Below, in pieces: positions 32,978 through 42,209 of a DNA stretch of 64,000 nt. Both the position numbers and the translations under genes were made by a program. Each line of letters begins with the position of its first letter. The first letter of the stretch is position 1. Source of the DNA: an uncultured Phascolarctobacterium sp. (GTDB lineage: Bacteria; Bacillota; Negativicutes; Acidaminococcales; Acidaminococcaceae); assembly GCA_900545535.1 (NCBI GenBank), contig UQZN01000001.1, positions 230,713 to 294,712 on the forward strand, in the 5' to 3' direction. Below the pieces are notes generated by a model that worked only from the letters and a program-made list of their open reading frames with translations, ran no database searches and was not told the origin of the DNA.

Positions 32978-35941
32978 ATGCAAAGAGGAGCAGGACTTTT
33001 GTCTAAAAAAATATTGGCGGCGATGCTGAGCGGCGGGATGCTGCTGCTGCCCAACTGGGGCTACGCTTTGCCAAGCGGCGGCAATGTAGTGACTCAAAAT
33101 GGCAGCATTGTGACTAATGGCAGCAGCATGAATATAACCGGCAGCGGCAATGTGACCATCAACTGGAACGGTTTTGATATTGCCCAGAACGAAACTGTGA
33201 ATTTTCAAAATATGCAGGCCGTCTTGAATTATGTCAGCGGCGGCAGCAGAAGTGAGATTTATGGCAAGATCAACGGCGCCGGTGTGAATGTGTTTTTAGT
33301 AAATCCCAGTGGTATTCTGTTCGGCAAAACGGCACAGGTCAATGTCGGGCAGCTGACAGCATCGACACGCAGGCTGGAAGCAGGTGAGCTGACGGGCTTT
33401 AACGGCAGCCTGGCACCGTTGACGGCAGCAAAGGCGGCTGATGTCCAGGCAGACATTATCAATTTGGGCAAACTGACAGCGGGGAAGCTGGTATTGGAAG
33501 GCAACAATCTTTCGATCATTGGTGCCGACAGTCTTGATGTAGCTGACAAAAGCCAAATCACGCTGCGGGCCAACGAAAATATCAATATAGGTTATGAAGT
33601 AACTGATAAAACAACGATCGACGTAGGTGACGGACAGGGTAATACACATCAGGTCAGCGATTACGGCAAAGGCGGCGGCACGAAAGCAAGCGACGTTCTG
33701 AGCGGAGCTTCTGTTACCGACCTGACCGGCGGCACCAAAAGCATCAACGACGCTATGCTGGTACACGATGTGTATGAACTGCAGGCTATTGACAGAAATA
33801 CCAGCCTGGTTAATGGCAGCAGTTATGTGGTCGGCAATTATATGCTGGCAGGCGATATTGAGGCGGAGGTAACTAAAAACTGGAACAGTGGCCGTGGTTT
33901 TGATCCTATAGGACGTCTGGAACGTGTTTCCGATGATGTAACAGGCAGTTTTAGCGGCAATTTTGATGGTATGGCTTATAGCATCAAAAATTTGTATATT
34001 AAACAAATTGAAAATTGGGATGATGGTTATATAGGCTTGTTTGAAGGTATTGGCAAGGGCGGCAGCGTGGGCAATGTAAATATTGCCGGCGGACATATTG
34101 AAGGAACGTCGAATTTCGGCAGTATTGCCGGATTGAACTGGGGCACTATTTATAATATTGTCAATTCTGCCGAGTTGGTCTGCAGCAGTGGCGGCGTGGG
34201 TGGTATCGTTGGGACTAACGGCGGTGTGATCCGTAATGCTGTCAATAACGGTACACTGACAATAGACGGCAGAAGCGGCGGTATTACTGGCAGTAACGGC
34301 GATACTGTTTGGGGAAACGCCGGTATTTTGATTGATGTCAAAAATAACGGCAATATTACTTCTGAAACTATGGGAAATATTGGTGGCATAACGGGCAGCA
34401 ACAGTGCTGGAAGTTCGATCACAGGGGCAGAAAATACAGGACTGGTGGAATTAAAGGATGGTGGCGGCAGTGAGGTTGGCGGGATCAGTGGAGATAACGA
34501 TGGCCTAATCGAAAACGTCAAGAACAGCGGAATTATTAAAGGGCATATATATGGCACTAATATTATGGGTGTCAGCTGCGTCGGTGGTATCGTGGGTGAA
34601 AACAATGCCAGCGGTGTTGTAAAAAATGCGGAGAACAGCGGTGCTGTAAGTGGAGACAGTACAGTTGGCGGCGTTGCCGGCAGTAACGAGGGCAGGCTTG
34701 AGGCTACGCGGAATATTGCTTCCGGTACAGTTACAGCGAACAGAATGTCTGTAGGCGGTGTGACCGGATATAATACAGGCACTATCAAAGACAGCTTTAA
34801 TAATGCAGTCGTTACTGGCGGAACGATATATGCCGGTGGCGTTGCCGGATCTAACGAAGGCGGTACTATCAGCGGCTGTTATAATACCGGCTCGGTTACG
34901 GCGCAGAACCTTATTGGCGGTATAACTGGACGTAATAACAGCGGTTCCATCATTACCGGCTCATATAATACTGCTGCTGTTACCGGCACAGCAGTTGACA
35001 GTAAAGGTTTTTCGCAGGTGGGCGGCATCAGTGGTTACAATAAAGGAACTATCAATGGCGAAAGCTATAATACGGGTAATGTTGTAGCCAACGGCTATGG
35101 TGTAGGCGGTATTGTTGGTTACAATTATGACAGCAGCGTCATAGAACACGTGCATAATAAAGGCAATGTAACAGGCGGTACTTTTTATGTAGGCGGCATT
35201 GCGGGTTACTCTAAAAGTACTCTGTCTGATGTTTATAATACCGGTGATATTAGTGGGGCAGCTGGCGCTAAATATGTCGGAGGGATAGTCGGGGACGCTT
35301 TTAAAGATGTTATTAATGCCTATAATACCGGTACGGTAAGCGGCTCGCAGCATATTGGCGGTATTGCCGGACGTGCTGGAAGCGGAACAATAGAAGGGTC
35401 CTGGAATTCCGGCACAATAAAAGGAGGTCATTATTTGGCAGGTATTGTCGGCAACAGTACGGATTCTATCAGAAATTGCTATAACGAAGGAACGATAATC
35501 GGGACTGGCAGCAGTCAGTATCTTTCTGGTATTGCCGGCTACAGCAAAAGTGGAACGATAACGAATGTCTATAATTTGGGAGAGGTGACCGGTTATTCGC
35601 AAAATTACGGTGTCATCATTGGCGCTGGCGACAGTGTGATAAGTAATAGTTACTATAAAACTGCTACCGGTTTTCAAAAATATGACAACGACATGGAATA
35701 CAGCACTGTCAAAGAATTTAACGAAGCCTTTCTGGCAGGAATGCAGGAAAGCGATAAAGCTTTGTGGCTGACCTACGGCGACAAAACGACGATGCTGTTG
35801 AAGGGTCTGCTGAAGCCGCTGGACATCAATATCGGCAATATCGAAGCAGAATATACGGCAGCGACTATACAGGACTGGCGCAGGCGATCGCCGACAAACT
35901 GGCTGAACAGGGTATCATTATCGACGTGGCTAAGCTGCTGA
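32978..35941 (+). CDS. TpsA exoprotein, copy 1, C-terminally frameshifted
   Basis: This is a secreted filamentous-haemagglutinin-like protein. Signal peptide residues 1-30 (KKILAAMLSGGMLLLPNWGYA) are followed by the TPS secretion domain with NVTINWNGFDIAQNETVNF, VFLVNPSGILFGKTAQVNVG and LTAST. The passenger is made of about twenty GLUG-like repeats (patterns such as VGGIVGTNGGVIRNAVNNG). The shared tail begins TATGFQKYDNDMEYSTVK, but a missing C near 35856 (TATACGGCAGC against TATACCGGCAGC in copy 2) shifts the frame, giving about 30 foreign residues and an early stop. About 130 residues of the normal C-terminus are lost. GGGAGG lies 10 nt before the ATG. Confidence 0.88.
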   Translation: MQRGAGLLSKKILAAMLSGGMLLLPNWGYALPSGGNVVTQNGSIVTNGSSMNITGSGNVTINWNGFDIAQNETVNFQNMQAVLNYVSGGSRSEIYGKINGAGVNVFLVNPSGILFGKTAQVNVGQLTASTRRLEAGELTGFNGSLAPLTAAKAADVQADIINLGKLTAGKLVLEGNNLSIIGADSLDVADKSQITLRANENINIGYEVTDKTTIDVGDGQGNTHQVSDYGKGGGTKASDVLSGASVTDLTGGTKSINDAMLVHDVYELQAIDRNTSLVNGSSYVVGNYMLAGDIEAEVTKNWNSGRGFDPIGRLERVSDDVTGSFSGNFDGMAYSIKNLYIKQIENWDDGYIGLFEGIGKGGSVGNVNIAGGHIEGTSNFGSIAGLNWGTIYNIVNSAELVCSSGGVGGIVGTNGGVIRNAVNNGTLTIDGRSGGITGSNGDTVWGNAGILIDVKNNGNITSETMGNIGGITGSNSAGSSITGAENTGLVELKDGGGSEVGGISGDNDGLIENVKNSGIIKGHIYGTNIMGVSCVGGIVGENNASGVVKNAENSGAVSGDSTVGGVAGSNEGRLEATRNIASGTVTANRMSVGGVTGYNTGTIKDSFNNAVVTGGTIYAGGVAGSNEGGTISGCYNTGSVTAQNLIGGITGRNNSGSIITGSYNTAAVTGTAVDSKGFSQVGGISGYNKGTINGESYNTGNVVANGYGVGGIVGYNYDSSVIEHVHNKGNVTGGTFYVGGIAGYSKSTLSDVYNTGDISGAAGAKYVGGIVGDAFKDVINAYNTGTVSGSQHIGGIAGRAGSGTIEGSWNSGTIKGGHYLAGIVGNSTDSIRNCYNEGTIIGTGSSQYLSGIAGYSKSGTITNVYNLGEVTGYSQNYGVIIGAGDSVISNSYYKTATGFQKYDNDMEYSTVKEFNEAFLAGMQESDKALWLTYGDKTTMLLKGLLKPLDINIGNIEAEYTAATIQDWRRRSPTNWLNRVSLSTWLSC

Positions 35942-36249
35942 CCGATAGTAAAACAGAGATCGGGGAATATGATTTGAGCGACTTGCTGTATTCCACGCAG
36001 GACGGTTATGCACTTAACGTGACCGGTAAGCTGATCATCAAAGAAAAAGCTGTTGATCCTGTACTACCTGTGGAGCCTGTTGCACCGATGGCTGACGCTA
36101 AATATACCGGTTCACTGACGCATTTGAAAACGGAAAAAACACAGCAGGAGGAATACCGTAATCTTGATAAACGCAGAAACAATCTGCTGGAATATGTTTC
36201 AGTAGTTGTAGACGGTGACGGGATCAAGCTGGAAGAAACAGAAGAATAA
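35857..36249 (+). pseudogene. detached C-terminal tail of tpsA copy 1
   Basis: After the single-base deletion the original reading continues in the next frame to 36249. It encodes GLAQAIADKLAEQGIIIDVA through LKTEKTQQEEYRNLDKRRNN to the terminal LEETEE. This matches the intact tail of copy 2 almost residue for residue. There is no start codon or ribosome site of its own, so it is expressed only if the frame is restored. Confidence 0.85.
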
Positions 36250-36325
36250 TGCTAAGAACAGATAAATAAAATTGACGCTGGCATGAAAAATTTAATTCAC
36301 TGCTTTTTAATCATATCAGTCAAGA

Positions 36326-36374
36326 AAAAGCAGACACTATTAAGATTTATGTTTTTAACAGTGTCTGCTTTTCT
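36326..36374 (+). terminator. intrinsic terminator between cassettes
   Basis: AAAAGCAGACACT (36326-36338) pairs with AGTGTCTGCTTTT (36360-36372) around a 21-nt loop, followed by CTTTTG. It separates cassette 1 from the promoter of cassette 2. Confidence 0.85.
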
Positions 36375-36513
36375 TTTGTGTGGGATGTTTTTACTTTTTG
36401 TGCCGCTGGGTTGAATGAGCTGCGGGACTGGTGCCACCTGGAACTTTGGCGGCTATCAAAACGTATGGGCAATAACGAAACCAAACTGCGTCGAAAATAT
36501 CTGTTCGTATGTC

Positions 36514-36541
36514 TTGTGGGGGGGTACAACAGTGCTATAAT
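36514..36541 (+). promoter_or_regulatory. promoter with G7 spacer tract, cassette 2
   Basis: Same sequence as the cassette 1 promoter: TTGTGG 36514-36519, G7 at 36518-36524, TATAAT 36536-36541, 16-nt spacing. Confidence 0.7.
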
Positions 36542-36638
36542 AACAATGAGTATAACTTATTTAAAATATTTTTAATTAAAATCCCAAAAATACGCAAGAA
36601 AGTTAAAGGATTTAATCGGGAAGAAAGACGGAGAGAGT

Positions 36639-36971
36639 ATGTACGATGAAAGCTGCCTCAAAAAACTGGGAGGCCGGATCAAGCTGCTGAGAACGGTCCG
36701 AGGCATCAGTCAAAATGAAATGGCAAAAGCGTTATCTATCAGTCAGACTCATCTGAGCAATATTGAAAATGGCAGGGTCACTGTCAGTTTAAGGTTTTTG
36801 GTTCGTGCGGCAAACGTGTTTGACTGTACGTTGGAGGTTTTTTTTCAGTTGGGAGCTGTCGAAACTACAAAGGCGGAAACCGCATACAGCAGTTATTCGC
36901 TGGAGGAAGTAAAACAACTTTTAGAAATATTGCAGCTTGGCAGAAAGACAGAAAAGAGTGGCTTGGGCTAA
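36639..36971 (+). CDS. XRE-family transcriptional regulator, copy 2
   Basis: The protein is identical to the regulator at 30912-31244, with the same ribosome site and the same distance to tpsB. With two identical regulators present, cross-regulation of both cassettes is expected, unless the proteins titrate each other. The helix-turn-helix runs from about residue 10 to 68. Confidence 0.9.
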   Translation: MYDESCLKKLGGRIKLLRTVRGISQNEMAKALSISQTHLSNIENGRVTVSLRFLVRAANVFDCTLEVFFQLGAVETTKAETAYSSYSLEEVKQLLEILQLGRKTEKSGLG

Positions 36972-37046
36972 GTCCGTTTTGTTCTGAAAGTGCAGTAAGG
37001 ATATACGGGAAAGTTGATGAAAAAGAGTAAAGAGGAGCGAATAAAA

Positions 37047-38678
37047 GTGTTAAAAAATGTGGAAAAAGCTTTGGCGGCAGTATTGAGTCTGGGAATGGCA
37101 GCATCTGCCTGGGCGGCGCCGTCTTTGCCAGGCAGTAATCCTGAGGTCAGAGCCTTAGAACAGAACCGCGGCGGCAGACAGCCGCAGGCAGAAGTGCAGC
37201 AGGAGGAACAGATGCCGGCACCAGTAGAAGAAATGCCGCAGAAACTGCTGCTGAAAAAATTTGTTTTTACCGGGCAGCAGGAAATAGACGCTGCAGAGCT
37301 GACCAGAGTCATACAGGCTTATCTGGACAGGGAAGTGACTGTTGCGGAACTGGAACAGGCTGCGGCCAAAGTAACTGATTATTGCCGGCAGCAGGGCTAT
37401 ACGGTGGCAACAGCCTTAATACCACAGCAGAATGTGCAGGATGGTACTGTTGAGCTCAGGATCTTTTTAGGTACTTTTGGAAAGGTAGTAATTGACAATA
37501 CTTCGCGCTTAAATGCCGATACGGCAGCTGCTTTTGCCGCTGTATTGCAACCGGGGAGCTATGTAAGAACGAACAGGATCGAAACAGTTCTCAACAATTT
37601 CAATGATCTTCCCGGTATCAGTGCTGCCGGAATTTTGAGTGCCGGTGAAGAAATCGGCAGTACAGATCTAACTATCACTGTCAGCGACAGTAAAACGGCC
37701 GAAAGTATTATCTATACTGATAACTACGGCGGTAAATACAGCGGCCGTTACAGGTACGGTTTTCAGACAACGCTTAATGATCCAGGCCGTACAGGTGACA
37801 AAATTTTTGCCGGCGGGTTGCTGAGTAATGAAGATTTGCACAACTATAATTTTGGTTATGAGATGCCGTTAGGCAGCCGCGGCACAAGGCTGGGGATCAG
37901 TTACAGCCTGATGGACTATACTTTGGGTGATTATTTTGCAGTACTGGATGCCGTGGGGCGGGCCAAAACTCTGAGTATTTACGCATCAACGCCGCTGGTC
38001 AATACCAGCAGCAACCATTTAAGTGTTATCTATGGTTATGATAACAGGCAGCTGAAGGACGAAATGAGGAGCTTTGGCGAGCTGGGCAGCAGCAAAAAAC
38101 ACAGTAATACGCTGCACGGCGGTGTTGTGGGCAACCATCGCGGCAGTGCGAGCGTTACCGGCTACAGTGCTTTATATTATTGGGGGAAACTCAGCTATGA
38201 TGATGCCAACAATCCTTATACCGAAGGCAGTTTTTCAAAGTTTACGACTGATGTCAACCATATTCGGCGTTTGGGCAATACTGTCAATCTGCATCTTAAT
38301 TTCCACAGCCAGCTGGCCAGCAGAGATCTGGACGGCAGTGAGCAGTTCAGCCTGGGCGGCGCCAATGGCGTGCGGGCTTATCCACAGGGTGAAGCCAGCG
38401 GCGACAGCGGTTATCAGGCTACGGCTGAGCTGCGTTATGCGACGCCGGTGCCTTATCTCAGTCTGGCGGCTTTTACAGACTGGGGCGAAGTCACGCTGTC
38501 TAAAAGCTATGGTCAGCACCGCAATCTGGCCGGTTGGGGCGTAGGTATAGAATATGCAAGGCCCAATGATTATTTTTTGCGTCTGGACTATGCCCGCAAG
38601 CTTAACGGTGAGGCGTTCCAAAGTGAAGAACAGGATAAAAACGGCAGACTGTGGTTTTTGGCGTATAAACTTTTGTGA
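37047..38678 (+). CDS. TpsB outer-membrane transporter, copy 2
   Basis: The protein is identical to the copy 1 transporter (signal peptide, Gln/Glu/Pro linker, POTRA, ShlB-type barrel). Start GTG 37047 is chosen on the same grounds (GAGGAG upstream; ATG 37017 is the alternative). Since the two transporters are the same, either could export either TpsA; the TPS domains of both exoproteins are nearly the same, which is consistent with this. Confidence 0.9.
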   Translation: MLKNVEKALAAVLSLGMAASAWAAPSLPGSNPEVRALEQNRGGRQPQAEVQQEEQMPAPVEEMPQKLLLKKFVFTGQQEIDAAELTRVIQAYLDREVTVAELEQAAAKVTDYCRQQGYTVATALIPQQNVQDGTVELRIFLGTFGKVVIDNTSRLNADTAAAFAAVLQPGSYVRTNRIETVLNNFNDLPGISAAGILSAGEEIGSTDLTITVSDSKTAESIIYTDNYGGKYSGRYRYGFQTTLNDPGRTGDKIFAGGLLSNEDLHNYNFGYEMPLGSRGTRLGISYSLMDYTLGDYFAVLDAVGRAKTLSIYASTPLVNTSSNHLSVIYGYDNRQLKDEMRSFGELGSSKKHSNTLHGGVVGNHRGSASVTGYSALYYWGKLSYDDANNPYTEGSFSKFTTDVNHIRRLGNTVNLHLNFHSQLASRDLDGSEQFSLGGANGVRAYPQGEASGDSGYQATAELRYATPVPYLSLAAFTDWGEVTLSKSYGQHRNLAGWGVGIEYARPNDYFLRLDYARKLNGEAFQSEEQDKNGRLWFLAYKLL

Positions 38679-38704
38679 GTGAGGTTTCGGGGAGGTAAGG
38701 GAAG

Positions 38705-41566
38705 ATGCAAAGAGGAGCAGGACTTTTGTCTAAAAAAATATTGGCGGCGATGCTGAGCGGCGGGATGCTGCTGCTGCCCAACTGGGGCTACGCTTTGCCA
38801 AGCGGCGGCAATGTAGTGACTCAAAATGGCAGCATTGTGACTAATGGCAGCAGCATGAATATAACCGGCAGCGGCAATGTGACCATCAACTGGAACGGTT
38901 TTGATATTGCCCAGAACGAAACTGTGAATTTTCAAAATATGCAGGCCGTCTTGAACTATGTCAGCGGCGGTAATAAAAGCGAGATTTTCGGCAAGATCAA
39001 CGGCTCCGGCGTGCATGTGTTTTTAGTCAATCCCAATGGGATCTTGTTCGGCAAAACGGCACAGGTCAACGTCGGGCAGCTGACGGCATCGACACGCAGG
39101 CTGGAAGCAGGTGAGCTGACGGGCTTTAACGGCAGTTTGGCACCGTTGACGACAGCAAAGGCGGCGGAGGTGCAGGCAGACATTATCAATCTGGGCAAAC
39201 TGACAGCGGGAACACTGGTATTGGAAGGTAACAATCTTTCGATCATTGGTGCCGATAGTCTTGATGTAGCTGACAAAAGCAAAATCACGCTGCGGGCCAA
39301 CGAAAATATCAATATCGGCTATGAGGTAACTGATAAAACAACGATCGATGTAGGCGACGGTGCTGGCAATACGCATCAGGTCAGCGATTACAGCAAAGGC
39401 GGCGGCACGAAAGCCAGCAGCGTCTTGAGCGGAGCTTATGTTACCGATCTTACAGGAGGGAGCAAAAGCATCAACGACGCTATGCTGGTGCACGATGTAT
39501 ATGAGCTGCAGGCGATAAATAATAATGCGGAAGAAAAATACAATGATAAATACTTGGCATATAAGTATGTGCATGGCAATTATATGCTGGCAAACGATAT
39601 AGATGCGTCTGCCACAAGCACCTGGAATGATGGCAAGGGGTTCGTTAGCATTGGCCAGTTGAAACAGTTGACAATGGGGACGCCACAAGGATTTCAGGGT
39701 GGTTTTACCGGGGTGCTGGATGGAGCAGGTTACACAGTGCTGGATTTATCAATAAACAGAAGTGACGAATTATATGTGGGTCTATTTGGCGGCCTTACCG
39801 AAACAGCCGCAGTAATGAATCTAAACATTACGGGTAATGTTTTGGGCAAGAATAACGTTGGGGCGATTGCCGGCAAAAATTTAGGTATGATCAGAAATGT
39901 TGTTAATAAGGCTAAAGTGAGCGGCGTGTCATCGGTCGGCGGTATCACCAGTATGAATTATGGGCGCTTGGAATCAGTGATCAATGAGGGTACGGTGACT
40001 GGCACAGGCAGTAATGTTGGCGGCATTGCTTGTTCTAATGGCGCTTCAAGTTCACAAACGGGAAGTATTATTGACGCCCAAAATACTGGCAGTATCAAGG
40101 GTAATGGTAGTGTTGGCGGTATTGTTGGCACTAATCTTGTCAATAGTATTATTGCAGATGCCAGTAATAGTGGTGAAGTAACAAGTACAGGCCAGTACAC
40201 TGGTGGTATCAGTGGAATAAATAAAGGTTCTCTAACCAACATCGATAATTCTGGCAAAGTAACAGGAACAAATCAAGTTGGTGGCATCAGCGGTGTAAAT
40301 CATAATAACGCTAGCTCATCACAAAATGCAGGAACCATAGATAAGGCAAATAATACCGGAGCAATTAGCGGCAGCGTGAGTGTTGGTGGTATTGTCGGTG
40401 AAAACTACAGCAATATCTCTAATAGTAGTAATAGCGGCGATGTTATCGGAACACTTCAAAAGGCTGGTGGTATCGTCGGTCTGAATGGAATGCTCGATGC
40501 TAAGAGTGGGACGATAGAGAATGTCATTAACACTGGGTCGGTTACTGGGAAAACCTTTGTCGGTGGTATTGCAGGGTATAATAAAGCTGCTAAAATAGAA
40601 AATGGCCGTAATAGCGGTAAGGTGAATGCTGATGTTGATGGTGTTGGACAGAGTCTGGCTGGCGGTATTACAGGGTATAATTCTAACAGTGGTCAAATTT
40701 TGTCTGCTGTCAATACAGGAATTGTGTCTGGGCAAGGCAGTTTTGTCGGCGGTATTTGCGGAGCTAGCGATGGGGCGGCTACTACAGTCGAGAATGCCTA
40801 TAATACCGGTAACATTACAGGCACGGAAGCGGTTGGCGGGATCGCAGGTTCTAATGATAACGGCAACACGCTAAAGAATGTTTATAATACCGGCACAGTC
40901 AGCGGCAGTAATGCTGTCGGCTCTGTCATTGGTCAATCAGACAACGGCGGCGCTATTACCAATGCTTATTTTGCAACTGCTACCGGTTTTCAAAAATATG
41001 GCGACGGTACGGAATACAGCACTGTCAAAGCCTTTAATGAAGCCTTTCTGGCAGGAATGCAGGAAAGTGATAAAGCTTTGTGGCTAGCCTATGGCGACCA
41101 TACGACGCCGCTGCTGAAAGGTCTGCTGAAGCCGCTGGACATCAATATCGGCGATATAGAAGCAGAATATACCGGCAGCGGTTATACAGGACTGGCGCAG
41201 GCGATCGCCGACAAGCTGGCCGAACAGGGGATCATCATCGACGTTGATAAGCTGCTGGCCGATAGTAAAACAGAGGTCGGGGAATATGATTTGAGCGATC
41301 TGCTGTATTCAACGCAGGACGGTTATGCACTTAACGTGACCGGCAAGCTGATCATTAAAGAAAAAACTGTGGCCCCGGTGCTGCCTGATAAACCTGTCGC
41401 ACCGTTGGCTGACGCTAAATATACCGGTTCGCTGACGCATTTGAAAACAGAAAAGATGCAGCAGGAGGAATACCGCAATCTTGATAAACGCAGAAACAAG
41501 CTGTTGGACTATGCTGCAGTAGTTGTAGACGGTGACGGTATCAAGCTGGAAGAAACAGAAGAGTGA
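38705..41566 (+). CDS. TpsA exoprotein, copy 2, intact
   Basis: This is a full-length 953-aa TpsA. The first 84 codons match copy 1. The TPS domain has the canonical VFLVNPNGILFGKTAQ. The passenger of GLUG-like repeats (for example VGGIVGTNLVNSIIADASN, VGGIAGSNDNGNTLKNVYN) is diverged from copy 1. The tail TATGFQKYGDGTEYSTVKA through YTGSGYTGLAQAIADKLAEQ to LEETEE is again close to copy 1. GLUG repeats occur in bacterial surface proteins, so an adhesin role is plausible but unproven. A terminator follows. Confidence 0.92.
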   Translation: MQRGAGLLSKKILAAMLSGGMLLLPNWGYALPSGGNVVTQNGSIVTNGSSMNITGSGNVTINWNGFDIAQNETVNFQNMQAVLNYVSGGNKSEIFGKINGSGVHVFLVNPNGILFGKTAQVNVGQLTASTRRLEAGELTGFNGSLAPLTTAKAAEVQADIINLGKLTAGTLVLEGNNLSIIGADSLDVADKSKITLRANENINIGYEVTDKTTIDVGDGAGNTHQVSDYSKGGGTKASSVLSGAYVTDLTGGSKSINDAMLVHDVYELQAINNNAEEKYNDKYLAYKYVHGNYMLANDIDASATSTWNDGKGFVSIGQLKQLTMGTPQGFQGGFTGVLDGAGYTVLDLSINRSDELYVGLFGGLTETAAVMNLNITGNVLGKNNVGAIAGKNLGMIRNVVNKAKVSGVSSVGGITSMNYGRLESVINEGTVTGTGSNVGGIACSNGASSSQTGSIIDAQNTGSIKGNGSVGGIVGTNLVNSIIADASNSGEVTSTGQYTGGISGINKGSLTNIDNSGKVTGTNQVGGISGVNHNNASSSQNAGTIDKANNTGAISGSVSVGGIVGENYSNISNSSNSGDVIGTLQKAGGIVGLNGMLDAKSGTIENVINTGSVTGKTFVGGIAGYNKAAKIENGRNSGKVNADVDGVGQSLAGGITGYNSNSGQILSAVNTGIVSGQGSFVGGICGASDGAATTVENAYNTGNITGTEAVGGIAGSNDNGNTLKNVYNTGTVSGSNAVGSVIGQSDNGGAITNAYFATATGFQKYGDGTEYSTVKAFNEAFLAGMQESDKALWLAYGDHTTPLLKGLLKPLDINIGDIEAEYTGSGYTGLAQAIADKLAEQGIIIDVDKLLADSKTEVGEYDLSDLLYSTQDGYALNVTGKLIIKEKTVAPVLPDKPVAPLADAKYTGSLTHLKTEKMQQEEYRNLDKRRNKLLDYAAVVVDGDGIKLEETEE

Positions 41567-41613
41567 CGGCCTAAGCTAAAAAAAAAATACTGTCTGGGTA
41601 AAAATATGGATGG

Positions 41614-41645
41614 CCCCCTGCTTTTGGCAGGGGGTTTACTTTTGT
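41614..41645 (+). terminator. intrinsic terminator after tpsA copy 2
   Basis: CCCCCTGC (41614-41621) pairs with GCAGGGGG (41627-41634) around TTTTG, followed by TTTACTTTTGT. Confidence 0.88.
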
Positions 41646-41661
41646 AAAAGAATAGTGAAAT

Positions 41662-41691
41662 TTGCCTGATAGGTAAGTTTTTTGGTATAAT
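41662..41691 (+). promoter_or_regulatory. promoter of the nfeD-floA operon
   Basis: TTGCCT (41662-41667), 18-nt spacer, TATAAT (41686-41691) with TGG extension. The ribosome site GGGAGG precedes ATG 41720. Confidence 0.7.
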
Positions 41692-41719
41692 ATAATGATA
41701 CGAAGGGAGGTAAAAACCT

Positions 41720-42199
41720 ATGCCAATGGAATATATTTTACTGGGCGTCGGGATCGTGCTTTTGGGAATCGAAGCAATAGTTCCGGGGTTCGGATTTTTT
41801 GGCGTTACAGGTCTGATCTCGCTGCTGGCAGGCTCATATTATCTGCTGGGCGGTGGTGCCGAGGCTGCGTATATTTTGCTTGGTGTGGTATTGGCACTGG
41901 GGGCAGTAATTGCGCTGCTGTTTGTTTATCTGCCTGCTGAAAGTAAGTGGAATCCCTTTGTTTTATGGGATAAGCAAGAGAACCGCAGTGGTTATACAGG
42001 TGCCGGTGATCACTCCAGATACCTGGGTAAACGTGGTGAGGTCGTAGCGCCGCTGCGTCCTGCGGGCACTGTCATCATCGACGGCGAACGCGTCGACGTG
42101 GTGAGCTTTGGCGATTATATCATGCCCGGGGCGATGGTAGAGATCGTGAAAGTGGAAGGCAATAAACTGTTCGTTCAGGAAGTAAAAATTAAAGAATAA
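41720..42199 (+). CDS. NfeD-like membrane protein
   Basis: This is a 159-aa protein with about three membrane helices (ILLGVGIVLLGIEAIVPGFG; LISLLAGSYYLLGG; a third around YILLGVVLALGAVIALLFVYL). A C-terminal OB-like domain follows (GKRGEVVAPLRPAGTVIIDG, VDVVSFGDYI, VEIVKVEGNKLFVQEV). It is the short NfeD type that is usually paired with a flotillin, as here (floA starts 10 nt downstream). NfeD and FloA are thought to act together in membrane microdomains. Confidence 0.92.
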   Translation: MPMEYILLGVGIVLLGIEAIVPGFGFFGVTGLISLLAGSYYLLGGGAEAAYILLGVVLALGAVIALLFVYLPAESKWNPFVLWDKQENRSGYTGAGDHSRYLGKRGEVVAPLRPAGTVIIDGERVDVVSFGDYIMPGAMVEIVKVEGNKLFVQEVKIKE

Positions 42200-42209
42200 A
42201 GGAAGTGTT

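Larger units (their letters stand above)
30682..33228 (+). repeat. tandem-duplicated cassette, near-identical block, copy 1
   Basis: This block matches 36409-38955 at a constant offset of 5727 bp. I found one difference near the left end (C at 30694, T at 36421) and none after it until 33229. It covers the promoter, XRE regulator, tpsB and the first 84 codons of tpsA. The surrounding passenger regions of tpsA are clearly diverged, so the identity is confined to the regulatory and secretion part. Confidence 0.93.
36409..38955 (+). repeat. tandem-duplicated cassette, near-identical block, copy 2
   Basis: This is the second copy of 30682-33228 (offset 5727 bp). It begins within the intergenic region just after the terminator and ends inside the TPS domain of the second tpsA. 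No insertion sequence or obvious short direct repeat marks the ends; the left boundary is GGTTGAATGAGC in both copies. Confidence 0.93.

Noticed and set aside
33900..35640. Regular repeats in tpsA considered as a CRISPR-like or DNA repeat array
   Set aside because: The periodicity is at protein level (GLUG motifs) with varied nucleotide sequence and an intact coding frame.
34150..35677. Antisense open frames of over 200 codons opposite tpsA copy 1
   Set aside because: They mirror the GLUG repeats and have no signal or domain features.
30682..36409. Duplication considered as transposon-mediated
   Set aside because: No transposase and no terminal inverted repeats at the block ends; unequal recombination or gene conversion is simpler.
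36378..36575. Frame of 65 codons across the left end of the second cassette
   Set aside because: It spans the duplication boundary and promoter region, and has no counterpart at the first cassette.
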